Below, in pieces: positions 1 through 8,948 of a stretch of 64,000 nucleotides of DNA (position 1 is the first letter of the stretch; every line of letters starts with the position of its first letter). The notes under the pieces were generated by a model that saw only the letters and a program-made list of their open reading frames with translations, made no database searches and was not told the origin of the DNA. Origin of the DNA: Rhizorhapis sp036570425. GTDB lineage: Bacteria > Pseudomonadota > Alphaproteobacteria > Sphingomonadales > Sphingomonadaceae. The DNA lies in the NCBI GenBank assembly GCA_036570425.1, contig DATCYF010000017.1, positions 119,325 through 183,324 of the forward strand. The letters run 5' to 3'. The position numbers and the translations under genes were made by a program.

Positions 1-345
1 ACTCCTGGATGCACGATCGAGGCACATGAGTTTGCAGAAGCGACCCCTGAATTCAAAAAGGCAGGGGCGACCGTGATCGGCTTGTCTGCCGACCCCATTG
101 AAAAGCTGAAAAAGTTCTCTGTGGAGGAATGCCGCAACAAGTTTGCGGTCGCGTCGGCCTCTCCAAAGATGATTACTGGCTATGACGTCAAATTGGCTCA
201 ACGGGACGGATTATCCAATCGCACAAGCTATGTGATCGCGCAAAACGGCCGCATTGCATTCGTGCACAGCGACCTCAGTCCCTCCGATCATGTGAAAACG
301 ACGCTTGCTGCTGTGAAGTCGCTTGGGGGCAAGGCTGCTGATTAG
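1..345 (+). CDS. Peroxiredoxin, Bcp/PrxQ-like (5' end outside window)
   Basis: The open frame runs from base 1, so the N-terminus is missing; the visible 114 residues hold the thioredoxin-fold core. The motif TPGCT carries the peroxidatic cysteine, which reduces H2O2 or organic peroxides in the cytoplasm. In typical Bcp proteins a resolving cysteine lies five residues later; here that position is His (CTIEAH), so the protein either works as a 1-Cys enzyme or uses the later Cys in VEECRN. The stretch after it (GLSADPIEKLKKF) and the C-terminal YVIAQNGRIAFVH are typical of the family. The stop overlaps the end of the convergent TetR gene by four bases. Family assignment is firm; the exact subclass is not. 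Confidence 0.85.
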   Translation, partial: TPGCTIEAHEFAEATPEFKKAGATVIGLSADPIEKLKKFSVEECRNKFAVASASPKMITGYDVKLAQRDGLSNRTSYVIAQNGRIAFVHSDLSPSDHVKTTLAAVKSLGGKAAD

Positions 346-1028
346 GAATTTATGCCTCGGCTAGTCAGCACGCCTCGAAGGATAATGTCACAGATCGATC
401 TTTCCGCTGCCCCATAATGCGCTTTGGTAAAACGTTTAATTCCCATGACTGCGGTAATTTGCGGCAGGAAATCCGTATAATGCTGCGTTGACGCCCAGAT
501 CATGAATATCAAATGATAAGGATCAATTGCAGCGATTTTCCCGCTATCGGTCCAGTGCTGAATGGCAGCCGCCATCTTTTCGAACTGCGGTTTCAAGCCG
601 TTTTTCAGATAATGCGATAATATGGGCGCGCCCCGTAATATCTCATTGGCGAAAATGCGGGATGCCTGGGGATATTGACGGGACAAATCGATTTTCTGGG
701 CGATATAGCGGGCAAGTTCTATCTCCGGTTCACCATCCGGGTTGAGATCTTGCAGCGGTCTAAGCCAGATTTCCAAGGTTCGCACCAGAACGGCATCATA
801 GAGATCCGATTTGCGTTTGAAATAGTGATGGAGGTTAGGCTGCGACATGTCGGCTTTGCCCGCCACCTTGTCGATGGTCGCTCCGTGAAAGCCATAGTCG
901 GCGAACACCTCCTGCGCGGCGTCCAGAATCCGTTGTTCATTGCGGGCCTGAATTCGTGTGCGTTTCCGAGGAACACGATGGTCAGGAATCAATTCCCCGA
1001 TGGCGAAATCGCCTTTTTTCCTGGTCAT
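342..1028 (-). CDS. TetR-family regulator, RutR-like
   Basis: A 228-residue regulator. Residues ~28-75 form a TetR helix-turn-helix (ILDAAQEVFADYGFHGATI and SQPNLHHYFKRK). The C-terminal half resembles E. coli RutR/YcdC closely, including YPQASRIFANEI and the run IDPYHLIFMIWASTQHYTDF, which is nearly identical in RutR. RutR senses uracil/thymine and controls pyrimidine use. No rut operon is visible here, so the ligand is inferred only from similarity. It ends four bases inside the convergent peroxiredoxin gene and is divergent from imuA; the 200 bp between them contains a GGGAC-N14-GTCCC inverted repeat (1127-1150) that could be its operator. Confidence 0.85.
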   Translation of the reverse strand: MTRKKGDFAIGELIPDHRVPRKRTRIQARNEQRILDAAQEVFADYGFHGATIDKVAGKADMSQPNLHHYFKRKSDLYDAVLVRTLEIWLRPLQDLNPDGEPEIELARYIAQKIDLSRQYPQASRIFANEILRGAPILSHYLKNGLKPQFEKMAAAIQHWTDSGKIAAIDPYHLIFMIWASTQHYTDFLPQITAVMGIKRFTKAHYGAAERSICDIILRGVLTSRGINS

Positions 1029-1182
1029 CGCCTTTTCTTCTTCCGGCTATGCAAGGATCCGCGAATCCGTTACGGTCGCGGATGTTCCATATTATACGAA
1101 ATATGATCCCGTCAATTCGGCCGCGTGGGACGATATCCTCGAGATGTCCCTATATGGGAGGGATAGCCCACTTTCGCTCTGC

Positions 1183-1210
1183 TTGACAAGCATTGGTAAT
1201 GTGCTGTTAT
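1183..1210 (+). promoter_or_regulatory. imuA-imuB-dnaE2 promoter
   Basis: A perfect -35 TTGACA (1183-1188) is followed after 16 bp by TGTTAT (1205-1210). This predicts a start of transcription near 1217 and a leader of under 20 nt before the imuA ATG at 1234. The SOS box sits immediately downstream and would cover the start site, which is a good place for repression. Confidence 0.65.
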
Positions 1211-1213
1211 GAA

Positions 1214-1228
1214 GAACATAACAGGAAC
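1214..1228 (+). promoter_or_regulatory. LexA (SOS) box
   Basis: GAAC (1214-1217), seven bases, GAAC (1225-1228): an exact match to the alphaproteobacterial LexA operator GAAC-N7-GAAC. Its right half overlaps the imuA ribosome-binding site (AGGA at 1223-1226), so bound LexA would block both the promoter and the leader. imuA cassettes are known SOS regulon members in this class, which fits. Confidence 0.88.
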
Positions 1229-1233
1229 ATAAA

Positions 1234-2019
1234 ATGAGTGAGTCGGCTTCATATTCAACCACGTTACGGCGATCCATCATAGGAATCGCCCATCCACAGA
1301 TCCTTGCAACTACTTGGTTCACCACCGGCCATGACAGACTGGATTTGGAGTTGGGCGGAGGACTGGCACGCGGACGATTGCATGAGGTGTTTACAGGCTG
1401 CCCTGACGATATGGGCAGTGCCTCCGGCTTTGCGATGATGTTGACGCTTCGGGCGCGGCGGCCGGGTGCTGCCATATTGTGGTTGCGCACTGACAACGCG
1501 GAGCGAAGGAGCGGATGCTTTCATGCGCCAGGCTTTGCAGAGTTGGGAGGTGATCCCGAGGCTGTCATATTGGGGCTGGCGCCTGACGATGTTTCCCTTT
1601 TGCGTTGCGCGGCCGATGCGGCGCGCTGCGCAGGATTGGGTGTGGTGATTGCCGAATGCTGGGGTCATCCCCGAGTGCTTGATCTGACAGCGACACGAAG
1701 ATTGACGCTGGCGGCAGAAAAATCGGGTGTCACCATCCTGCTCTTACGCATGGATGCTGAGCCTATGCCAAGCGCCGCCGATACGCGTTGGCAGGTCCGG
1801 GCAGCGCCTTCGCAAGCGTTGGAGGCGAATGCGCCGGGACATGCGGCGCTGGAGATCGAATTGCTGCGCCGCCGAGCCGGACCCGCCGGCATGCGCTGGC
1901 GCGTGGAGTGGAATCGTGACGAATGTATCTTCCGGGAACCGGCGCTATCTGGCGCTGTGGTTTCCCTTCCTTTCGGCCGACCGGCTGCGGATAAGCGGCC
2001 TCTCCGCCGTACAGCCTGA
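1234..2019 (+). CDS. imuA: ImuA, translesion-synthesis accessory protein
   Basis: First gene of the three-gene mutagenesis cassette, 261 residues. ImuA is a RecA/SulA-like protein that works with ImuB and DnaE2 in error-prone bypass of DNA lesions. Recognisable segments are DLELGGGLARGRLHEVF near residue 40 (where RecA-like proteins have the Walker region, here without an intact P-loop), ILWLRTDNAERRSG, LGVVIAECWG and the C-terminal ELLRRRAGPAGMRWRVEW. The ATG is preceded by AGGA seven bases upstream and lies six bases after the SOS box. Its 3' end overlaps imuB by about 100 bp, indicating tight translational coupling. Confidence 0.92.
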   Translation: MSESASYSTTLRRSIIGIAHPQILATTWFTTGHDRLDLELGGGLARGRLHEVFTGCPDDMGSASGFAMMLTLRARRPGAAILWLRTDNAERRSGCFHAPGFAELGGDPEAVILGLAPDDVSLLRCAADAARCAGLGVVIAECWGHPRVLDLTATRRLTLAAEKSGVTILLLRMDAEPMPSAADTRWQVRAAPSQALEANAPGHAALEIELLRRRAGPAGMRWRVEWNRDECIFREPALSGAVVSLPFGRPAADKRPLRRTA

Positions 2020-3463
2020 CACGCCTTTGGCCTTGGTCGAAAAAGTCCGGGGCGCGATGCGGCTCATGGCAGTGGATCAGACGGCGTTAGCCCTGGGACT
2101 TGCGCCTGGCCTCATGCTGGCGGATGCGCGTGCGCGGGTCCCTGATCTGGAGGTGGCGGACCATGACAGCCGTGCCGATCAGGATTGGCTGGAACGACTG
2201 CTGGATGGCTGCATCCGTTACACGCCCACAGTGGCGCTTGATGCGCCTGACGGATTAACCCTCGACATTACCGGCTGCGCGCATCTTTTCGGTGGTGAAG
2301 GATCGTTGATCAAGGATATCGAGTTACGGATGGCGCGGCTTGGCATGACGCTGCGCCACGCCACTGCCCTAAGCCCAGACGCCGCCCAGGCATTGGCACG
2401 GTTCCAGACCGCTCCGGCAGCGGATGAGACCTGGGCGGTCCGACGCTTGCCCGTTGCAGCGCTGCGGCTGGAGATGGAGAGTGAAAGGGCGCTTTGCCGG
2501 GCCGGCCTCAAAACCGTGGGTGAGGTGGCGAGCCGTCCAATGGAGATCATCGCTGCACGCTTCGGAGAAGAAGCGGCAACCGCGCTTCGACGATTGACCG
2601 GCGAGGCGGAGAGCGCGCTTATTCCCCGCCGCGCCGCGCCGCCGCTCTTTGTCGAGCGGCGTTTTGCTGAACCCGTGGCGAAGACGGAATATGCGCTTCA
2701 GATACTGGAAGAATTATCGCGACAGATCGTGTTGCAACTTCAGGAACGTAAGCAAGGCGGGCGGCGGTTTGAAGCAATGTTCTTCCGTACGGATGGATTG
2801 ATGCGGCGACTGCGGATCGAAACTGGCCTGCCGATGCGTGATGCCAAGGCGATGATACGATTGTTTCGGGAACGGCTCGACAGTCTCAATGATCCGCTCG
2901 ATCCGGGCTTTGGCTTCGATTTGGTGCGATTGTGCGTGCCGCGAACCGAACCGCTTGCCCCAGCGCAATTGAATCTGGAGGGCGGCAGTGTCAGTGAAAT
3001 GGAAGTCGCGGCTCTGATTGATCGGCTGAGCACGCGACTGGGGCGTTCTCGGCTCAAGCGATTCCAGTCGCGTGACACGCATATTCCCGAACAGGCGCAG
3101 CTTGCCCTTCCTGCAACCGAGGCCGGAACGAAAGAGCCTTCGCAATGGGTCATTTCTGCGCCCGGGGAGCCGCCCATGCGTCCCCTCCATCTGTTCGATC
3201 CGCCTCAACAAATCGAGGTGATGGCTGAAGTGCCGGACGGACCGCCGCATCGCTTCCGCTGGCGGCGTGCCTTTCATGAGGTGCGCCGTTTTGAGGGGCC
3301 GGAGCGGATTGCGCATGAATGGTGGCGCAGGGAAGAAGGGCTGACGCGCGATTATTATCGCGTGGAAGATGCGCATGGTCGTCGCTTCTGGATATTCCGC
3401 CATGGGCTTTACAACAGCGAAGCAGTGAATCCCCGCTGGTATATGCATGGGGTGTTCGCATGA
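1916..3463 (+). CDS. imuB: ImuB, catalytically inactive Y-family polymerase-like protein
   Basis: About 515 residues, starting at a GTG with GGAG seven bases upstream (1905-1908) inside the imuA end. The frame is open far upstream, but similarity begins at the RRYLALWFPFL motif. ImuB is the hub that binds the beta clamp, ImuA and DnaE2. The Y-family acidic catalytic residues are replaced: the first motif reads ALWFPFLSADRL and the second LDAPDGLTLDITG, so no metal site is present, as is usual for ImuB. Little-finger-like and C-terminal ImuB sequence follows (HEVRRFEGPERI, WIFRHGLY). The TGA overlaps the dnaE2 ATG (ATGA). It is likely induced from the SOS promoter upstream of imuA. Confidence 0.93.
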   Translation: MTNVSSGNRRYLALWFPFLSADRLRISGLSAVQPDTPLALVEKVRGAMRLMAVDQTALALGLAPGLMLADARARVPDLEVADHDSRADQDWLERLLDGCIRYTPTVALDAPDGLTLDITGCAHLFGGEGSLIKDIELRMARLGMTLRHATALSPDAAQALARFQTAPAADETWAVRRLPVAALRLEMESERALCRAGLKTVGEVASRPMEIIAARFGEEAATALRRLTGEAESALIPRRAAPPLFVERRFAEPVAKTEYALQILEELSRQIVLQLQERKQGGRRFEAMFFRTDGLMRRLRIETGLPMRDAKAMIRLFRERLDSLNDPLDPGFGFDLVRLCVPRTEPLAPAQLNLEGGSVSEMEVAALIDRLSTRLGRSRLKRFQSRDTHIPEQAQLALPATEAGTKEPSQWVISAPGEPPMRPLHLFDPPQQIEVMAEVPDGPPHRFRWRRAFHEVRRFEGPERIAHEWWRREEGLTRDYYRVEDAHGRRFWIFRHGLYNSEAVNPRWYMHGVFA

Positions 3464-6400
3464 ACAACCAATGCGCAGCGCCTTCCTCCATGGGGAATGA
3501 ACCGATTTTCGCCGAACTTGCAGCCACGACCAATTATTCCTTCCTGCGCGGGGCATCGCACCCGTCCGATATGGTGGGGAAGGCCATGGAGCTTGGTTAT
3601 GCAGGGGTCGGCATCGCGGATCGCAATAGCGTGGCGGGCGTGGTGCGTGCGTATGTCGCGGTACGCGAAGCGCAGGAGAAGGCGGAACAGAATATTGGTC
3701 AGCGGTTTGATTTCCAGCTAGCAGTGGGGGCTCGGCTGGTTTTTGCCGACGGAACGCCTGACATCATTGCCTATCCCGAAACACGCTTTGGGTGGGGGCG
3801 GTTGACGCGGATGCTGACCATCGGAAATCTTCGGACGAAGAAGGGTGGCTGCATCCTCTATCTCTCGGATTTGCTGGACTATTGCGCGGACCTGCTGCTG
3901 ATAGTGATGCCTCCTCTGAAGGAAGAACAAGACACGGGAGCAATCCTTTCTCAACTTACTCAGGTCCGCCCCGGCTCGGTCTGGCTCGGCGCTGTCATGC
4001 ACCGACAGGGAACGGATCGCAGACAACTGGCGCGGCTCATGCGGATTGCCGCGGCGGCGGGCGTGCCTCTGATCGCCAGCAATGACGCTCTTTATGCGAC
4101 ACCGGAGCAGCGGCCGCTACATGATGTCGTAACCTGCATTCGTGAAGGCGTGACTGTCGCCAGCGCGGGCCGTCTGCTGGCCGCCAATGCCGAACGTTAC
4201 TTGAAATCGCCGAAAGAAATGGCGCGGCTATTCCGCGATTGTCCGGAAGCAGTGACGGAAAGCGCCACTTTGCTTTCGCGCATCCGCTTCTCGCTCGAGG
4301 AGCTACAGTATGAATATCCCCATGAGCCTGTGCCTGAAGGCTGGACGCCGCAGGGTTGGCTTGAGCATCTAGTGATGGAAGAAGCGCACAAGCGCCATCC
4401 CAACGGTCTGCCGGCCAAGCTGCTCAAGATATTGGACGAGGAATTTACGCTCATCCGCGGCCGGAATTATGCCTATTATTTCCTGACAGTGCACGACATC
4501 GTGCAGTATGCGCGAACCCTCAAACCGCCTATCCTCTGTCAGGGGAGAGGATCAGCGGCCAATTCTACCGTTTGCTACCTGCTTGGCATTACCTCGATCG
4601 ATCCGGTCGAAAATAACCTGCTCTTCTCCCGCTTCCTCTCTGAGGAGCGCGGAGAGCCGCCTGATATCGACGTCGATTTTGAGCATGAGCGGCGTGAAGA
4701 GGTGATGCAATATATTTACGAACGTTATGGCCGTGAGCGCGCGGGTATCGCCGCCACCGTCATCCATTACCGTTCGCGCAGCACCGTGCGCGAAGTCGGC
4801 AAGGTGCTGGGCCTTAGCGAAGATGTGACTGCACGATTGAGCAGTACCGCGTGGGGCAGCTATTCAAGCGATATGCCGGAAAAGCGCTTCACTGAGGCGG
4901 GTTTTGATTCCGGAAATCCGGAGATGATCCGACTCCATCGGCTTGTCGGCCAGCTTCTCCAATTCCCGCGCCATCTGTCGCAGCATGTGGGCGGATTTGT
5001 GCTGACCGAGGACCGGCTGGACGAGACTGTACCCATTCACAATGCAGCGATGGAGGACCGCACCTTCATTGAATGGGACAAGGACGATATTGATGCTTTG
5101 GGGCTCATGAAGGTCGATGTGCTCTCGCTCGGCATGCTGACATGTATCCGCAAGAGTTTTGATCTCATCAACACCTTCGATCCAGCAGAAGAGGCGCGCC
5201 CGAAACTGACTTTGGAAACCGTTCCTTTCGAAGATCCTGCAGTTTATGAAATGCTGTGCAAAGGCGACAGCATCGGCGTTTTTCAGGTGGAAAGCCGGGC
5301 GCAGATCAACATGCTGCCGCGCTTGAAACCCAAAAAGTTCTACGATCTTGTCATTCAGGTGGCGATCGTCCGTCCCGGTCCGATCGAGGGCGACATGGTG
5401 CATCCTTATCTGCGACGGCGGCAGGAGAAGGAAAAGGTGGTTTATCCCTCGCCCGCTCCGCCGCATGATGCCGATGAACTAAAGGGCGTGTTGGGCCGGA
5501 CGCTGGGCGTGCCCCTGTTTCAGGAACAGGCAATGAAGCTCGCCATTACCGCAGCGGAATTCACGCCTGATGAGGCCAATGGTCTGCGTAGGGCAATGGC
5601 GACTTTCCGCAATGTGGGGACGATCCACAAATATAAGGACAAGATGATCGGCGGCATGGTGCAGCGCGGTTATGAACGCGATTTTGCCGAACGCTGTTTC
5701 AAGCAGATTGAAGGGTTCGGCAGCTACGGTTTCCCCGAAAGCCATGCGCAGTCCTTCGCCAAGCTGGTCTATGTTTCCGCCTGGATCAAATGTCATCATC
5801 CGGCCGTCTTTGCCTGCGCGCTGCTGAATTCGCAGCCCATGGGCTTCTACGCTCCAGCGCAGATCGTCCGTGATGCGCAGGAACATGGCGTGGAGGTGCG
5901 TCCCATCGATATCAATGCAAGCTTTTGGGACAACAGCCTGGAGCGAAAGGGGGATGGATCGCTGGCGCTGCGGATCGGTTTTCGTCAGATGGATGGCTTC
6001 CGCGAAGATTGGGCAAAAGCGCTGGCGGTGGCGCGTGCTAACGGAACCTTTGATTCCATGGAGGCGCTGGCGCGGCGGGCGGAACTGCCGGGTCGAGCCT
6101 TGCGCTCGCTTGCTGATGCGGATGCCTGCCGTTCCATTGGTGTTGATCGGCGGGAGGCGCTTTGGGAAGCGCGCCGCATGCCAGATGATGTCCTGCCCCT
6201 CTTTGCTGCCGCGCAAGCGCGTGAGTTGGCGCAGGAGGCGGATGCGCGGCTTCCCGCCATGCCGCTCGCCGAGCATGTGGCGACCGATTATCAAACGACG
6301 CGTCTATCGTTGAAGGGACATCCCATGACTTTCCTCCGTCCGACCTTCCGGGGGGAGGGCGTGCTGAACTGTGCGGAAATTTCTACCGCGGAAAATGGTG

Positions 6401-6780
6401 CGCGGGTGCGCAGCGCGGGTGTTGTGCTGGTCCGTCAGCGGCCGGGTAAAGGCAACGCGATCTTCGTCACGCTTGAAGATGAAACAGGCATCACCAATGT
6501 GCTCATCTGGGCGCGATTGTTCGAACGTTATCGCCGCGCCGTCATGGCGTCCCGGCTGATGCTGGTGGAGGGCGAGGTGCAGCGGAGCGCTGAGGGAGTC
6601 GTTCACCTGATGGCCACGCGCATCATAGACCGCACAGATGAGCTGGACAAACTCTCCGAAGATAAGCGGATGCCGGTGTCGCTCTCCCCAGCGGATATTT
6701 TCAAGCATCCCCTTTACCCACGCGGCCAAGGCCATCCGCGCAATGTCAGGATCGTGCCAAAATCACGGGATTTTCATTAA
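3460..6780 (+). CDS. dnaE2: DnaE2 (ImuC), error-prone C-family DNA polymerase
   Basis: 1106 residues, starting at ATG 3460 in the ATGA overlap with imuB (GGGG seven bases before). It performs translesion synthesis across damaged DNA. Order of parts: PHP domain (FAELAATTNYSFLRGASHP near residue 15), polymerase palm with the catalytic PPDIDVDFEHERREEV near residue 410 and the third aspartate in LMKVDVLSLGML near residue 550, the fingers and helix-hairpin-helix region, and a C-terminal OB fold (VRSAGVVLVRQRPGKG near 985). Compared with replicative DnaE1 it lacks the long C-terminal tail. It ends six bases before the convergent AlkB-like gene. SOS-regulated as part of the operon. Confidence 0.96.
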   Translation: MNNQCAAPSSMGNEPIFAELAATTNYSFLRGASHPSDMVGKAMELGYAGVGIADRNSVAGVVRAYVAVREAQEKAEQNIGQRFDFQLAVGARLVFADGTPDIIAYPETRFGWGRLTRMLTIGNLRTKKGGCILYLSDLLDYCADLLLIVMPPLKEEQDTGAILSQLTQVRPGSVWLGAVMHRQGTDRRQLARLMRIAAAAGVPLIASNDALYATPEQRPLHDVVTCIREGVTVASAGRLLAANAERYLKSPKEMARLFRDCPEAVTESATLLSRIRFSLEELQYEYPHEPVPEGWTPQGWLEHLVMEEAHKRHPNGLPAKLLKILDEEFTLIRGRNYAYYFLTVHDIVQYARTLKPPILCQGRGSAANSTVCYLLGITSIDPVENNLLFSRFLSEERGEPPDIDVDFEHERREEVMQYIYERYGRERAGIAATVIHYRSRSTVREVGKVLGLSEDVTARLSSTAWGSYSSDMPEKRFTEAGFDSGNPEMIRLHRLVGQLLQFPRHLSQHVGGFVLTEDRLDETVPIHNAAMEDRTFIEWDKDDIDALGLMKVDVLSLGMLTCIRKSFDLINTFDPAEEARPKLTLETVPFEDPAVYEMLCKGDSIGVFQVESRAQINMLPRLKPKKFYDLVIQVAIVRPGPIEGDMVHPYLRRRQEKEKVVYPSPAPPHDADELKGVLGRTLGVPLFQEQAMKLAITAAEFTPDEANGLRRAMATFRNVGTIHKYKDKMIGGMVQRGYERDFAERCFKQIEGFGSYGFPESHAQSFAKLVYVSAWIKCHHPAVFACALLNSQPMGFYAPAQIVRDAQEHGVEVRPIDINASFWDNSLERKGDGSLALRIGFRQMDGFREDWAKALAVARANGTFDSMEALARRAELPGRALRSLADADACRSIGVDRREALWEARRMPDDVLPLFAAAQARELAQEADARLPAMPLAEHVATDYQTTRLSLKGHPMTFLRPTFRGEGVLNCAEISTAENGARVRSAGVVLVRQRPGKGNAIFVTLEDETGITNVLIWARLFERYRRAVMASRLMLVEGEVQRSAEGVVHLMATRIIDRTDELDKLSEDKRMPVSLSPADIFKHPLYPRGQGHPRNVRIVPKSRDFH

Positions 6781-6785
6781 CCCGG

Positions 6786-7376
6786 TTATTGGCCGGAAGC
6801 ACGTAAGCCCTTCTGCGAGAGGCTTCGGAACGTGATGGACCAGCGCGTCAGATCCATTTCGGCAATGCTATGTTCCCATTGGTGCCGGGCCTCGCCAGTC
6901 AAATGATAGATGGAGCGCGGGGCGAGCAACGCCGATGCACGCTCGAAACCTGTAGCCGTGCGCCGCCTGAATCGCAGGGTTGCTGATTGTCCAAGTGAGA
7001 TGCCGACAACATGCTCGAAGACCGGACGGTCGCGATGCCAACCGATTCCTGCCCCCGGATCATAACGGGTCAGCAGCACCTGGACGAGATCATCCGCGCT
7101 CAATCCTGCAAAATTAGCGGCCTTGATGCGAAGCGGTAAAAGCCAGTCGGGGATGGGTTCGGTGGGATCGAATCGCGCCGTGTCGAAGTCATGGCGCCAG
7201 CCAAAGGAGGCCGTTAAGCGCTTGCCAAACCACCCCTGAAATCGGAACGGCGAAAGCCCGGCACTGTCGATTGATGCAATCAGCGCCCGTTCCTCATCAG
7301 CCGTGACAATAGTCTCTCCATAATGGAAGCCCGGCAAAATGGGCGTGCCGAACAGGTCGAATTGAGCGGCGAACAT
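6786..7376 (-). CDS. alkB: AlkB-like 2-oxoglutarate/Fe(II)-dependent DNA dealkylase
   Basis: 196 residues from ATG 7376; the open frame extends 100 codons further but without similarity. Proteins of this family oxidatively remove methyl groups from 1-methyladenine and 3-methylcytosine. Iron ligands are visible as H114-x-D116 (GIGWHRDRP) and H169 (RHQWEHSI). The 2-oxoglutarate arginines are in RWSITFR (R178, R184). LLTRYDPGAGIGWH is the family signature. The Shine-Dalgarno sequence is weak. It lies tail-to-tail with the translesion operon, so damage reversal and damage bypass genes are adjacent. No correctly spaced LexA box is seen upstream. Confidence 0.88.
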   Translation of the reverse strand: MFAAQFDLFGTPILPGFHYGETIVTADEERALIASIDSAGLSPFRFQGWFGKRLTASFGWRHDFDTARFDPTEPIPDWLLPLRIKAANFAGLSADDLVQVLLTRYDPGAGIGWHRDRPVFEHVVGISLGQSATLRFRRRTATGFERASALLAPRSIYHLTGEARHQWEHSIAEMDLTRWSITFRSLSQKGLRASGQ

Positions 7377-7423
7377 GGTCTCGAACCCGGTAAAAAGCTG
7401 TAAACCTGTTATATAGGAAGCGG

Positions 7424-7775
7424 ATGCGCGATCTCGACTCCCTCTTTGTCCGACTGGCGACGTCCCGTTTCCGTTCCCGGTTCCGGCTAGGAGAAAAGGA
7501 GCACACGTACCTGGCAACGCGGGGTTTGCCGATTGTGCTCGATCATGCTGCGGATTGTCGAAAAACGGCTCGCACCTGCAGAACCAGTCAATGACGGCAA
7601 GCAGACTCCGATGCGCGGCCACCCCGTTTTGATTGCCCAGCATGCCACGGCAACATGTTGCCGGAGCTGCCTTGCCAAATGGCATGGCATTCCCGCGGGG
7701 CGTCTACTTGATGCTGCCGAACAGCGCCATGTCGTAGCGGCAATTGCGCGCTGGCTAGAGCAGGGCCTCGGTTGA
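7424..7775 (+). pseudogene. DUF4186 family protein, frameshifted
   Basis: Two frames together spell one DUF4186 protein. The first, from ATG 7424 (RBS AGGAAG at 7417-7422), reads MRDLDSLFVRLATSRFRSRF and continues to LDHAADC. The second continues from about 7557 with VEKRLAPAEPVNDGKQTPMRGHP and the family core AQHATATCCRSCLAKWHGIP, to the TGA at 7775. The break lies at GCG GAT TGT C (7550-7559), where one extra or two missing bases would explain it; a restored HAAD-F-VEKRLAPA would fit. Without frameshifting the product stops after about 60 residues. The biochemical role of the family is not known to me. It diverges from the AlkB-like gene, sharing a 47-bp promoter region. Confidence 0.75.
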
Positions 7776-7820
7776 GCAGAAATATCATTCATGTCCGATT
7801 AGGTGACGACCAATCAAAAG

Positions 7821-8882
7821 ATGAGAACGATGAGAAATAAGGCAAAGCAGATCGCAGCAATGGTTTCCTGCACAATAGCGGCGGCGGCGATAACCGTCAT
7901 GCCGCCCGGCACCTCCGATGCAGCAAGGACAAAACCAGCATCTTCCAAGGCGAAGGAAATCATCGCCGCCGCCCCCGCCGAACCCAGGACCACGAGCGAG
8001 AAGGATTTCGGGCCATCGGGTCAATGGTCATGGGCGGGCAAGGACACGCATATTCTGCTCGGTGTTCACGCAATCCGAGCCATGGATCTCATCCGCATCA
8101 AGACCTCACGTTCGAACCCCCTGCTGGTGGAAGATGTCGCAGCCGATAAAGTGCGACAGTTTCTGGACATCTACGACAAGACCAATCATCCGTCCGTCAG
8201 CAATCTCACCGTACAGCGAATACGCGCAAGCTTCACTAAACGGGGCATTCGCCTGCGCTATGGAAGCAATGCCATCGTGGTCCGTGATTTTCGTTTGAGC
8301 CATCTTGGTCCGAACAAGGCACGGGGCGATATTCCTGTGGGCATTGGCCTTTATGACGATGTGCACAATGTCCTGATCGAGCGCGGTGTGATTGAAAATG
8401 TCCAGACGCAACTGGAAGACCAGAAGCATTATTGGAATGCGGACGGCATCAGCCTTGAGCGCGGAGTGCACGATGTCGTGCTACGCGACATTCTCATTCG
8501 GAACTGTACCGATGGCGGCATCGATAGCAAGGCAACCAATCTTTTGATCGACCGGGTACAGGTTGAAGGATGCGGCAGGAATCTGCGGCTATGGGAAGAT
8601 GCAAGAATTACGACCTTCAAAAGCGTCGATCCGGTCAAACGAGGAGGCATAGGCCCCACTGCCCATATTGCGCTCTATCAAGGCGTGACGAACGTGCGGA
8701 TTGGCAATCTGATTGTCCGTTCCAAAAAGCCATCTCCGTTATTCATCATGGACTCCGACAAACCGGCGACTGTGGTTGTGGATAGTCATGACATTAAAAC
8801 CCCGCGCGGTACGCCGATGGTCGGCGGCAAACATCCAGAGCTTCTCAAAATTATATGGAAGACCGGAAAGCCGAAATTATAG
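7821..8882 (+). CDS. Secreted right-handed beta-helix repeat protein
   Basis: About 353 residues with an N-terminal signal peptide (MRNKAKQIAAMVSCTIAAAA). The body has the periodic V/I-rich rungs of a parallel beta-helix: NLTVQRIRAS, AIVVRDFRLS, HNVLIERGVIENV, HDVVLRDILIRNC, NLLIDRVQVEGC, TNVRIGNLIV. Such folds occur in pectate lyases, polysaccharide lyases and phage tailspikes, but I see no diagnostic catalytic motif, so the substrate is open. The start is uncertain: GTG 7803, ATG 7821 and ATG 7830 are all possible and none has a strong RBS. It is followed after 66 bp by the FGGY kinase on the same strand. Confidence 0.7.
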   Translation: MRTMRNKAKQIAAMVSCTIAAAAITVMPPGTSDAARTKPASSKAKEIIAAAPAEPRTTSEKDFGPSGQWSWAGKDTHILLGVHAIRAMDLIRIKTSRSNPLLVEDVAADKVRQFLDIYDKTNHPSVSNLTVQRIRASFTKRGIRLRYGSNAIVVRDFRLSHLGPNKARGDIPVGIGLYDDVHNVLIERGVIENVQTQLEDQKHYWNADGISLERGVHDVVLRDILIRNCTDGGIDSKATNLLIDRVQVEGCGRNLRLWEDARITTFKSVDPVKRGGIGPTAHIALYQGVTNVRIGNLIVRSKKPSPLFIMDSDKPATVVVDSHDIKTPRGTPMVGGKHPELLKIIWKTGKPKL

Positions 8883-8948
8883 CGGAAATATGTGTTAGCT
8901 TCAGCGCTGTTCTCATTCCTGAACCGGCGGAAGCACAGCGAGAGAGAA

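Noticed and set aside
1916..3463. ImuB as an active Y-family polymerase
   Set aside because: The acidic metal-binding residues of both catalytic motifs are absent, as expected for ImuB.
7371..7386. GAAC...GAAC over the start of the AlkB-like gene as a LexA box
   Set aside because: The spacer is eight bases, not the seven required by alphaproteobacterial LexA, and the left half lies in the coding start.
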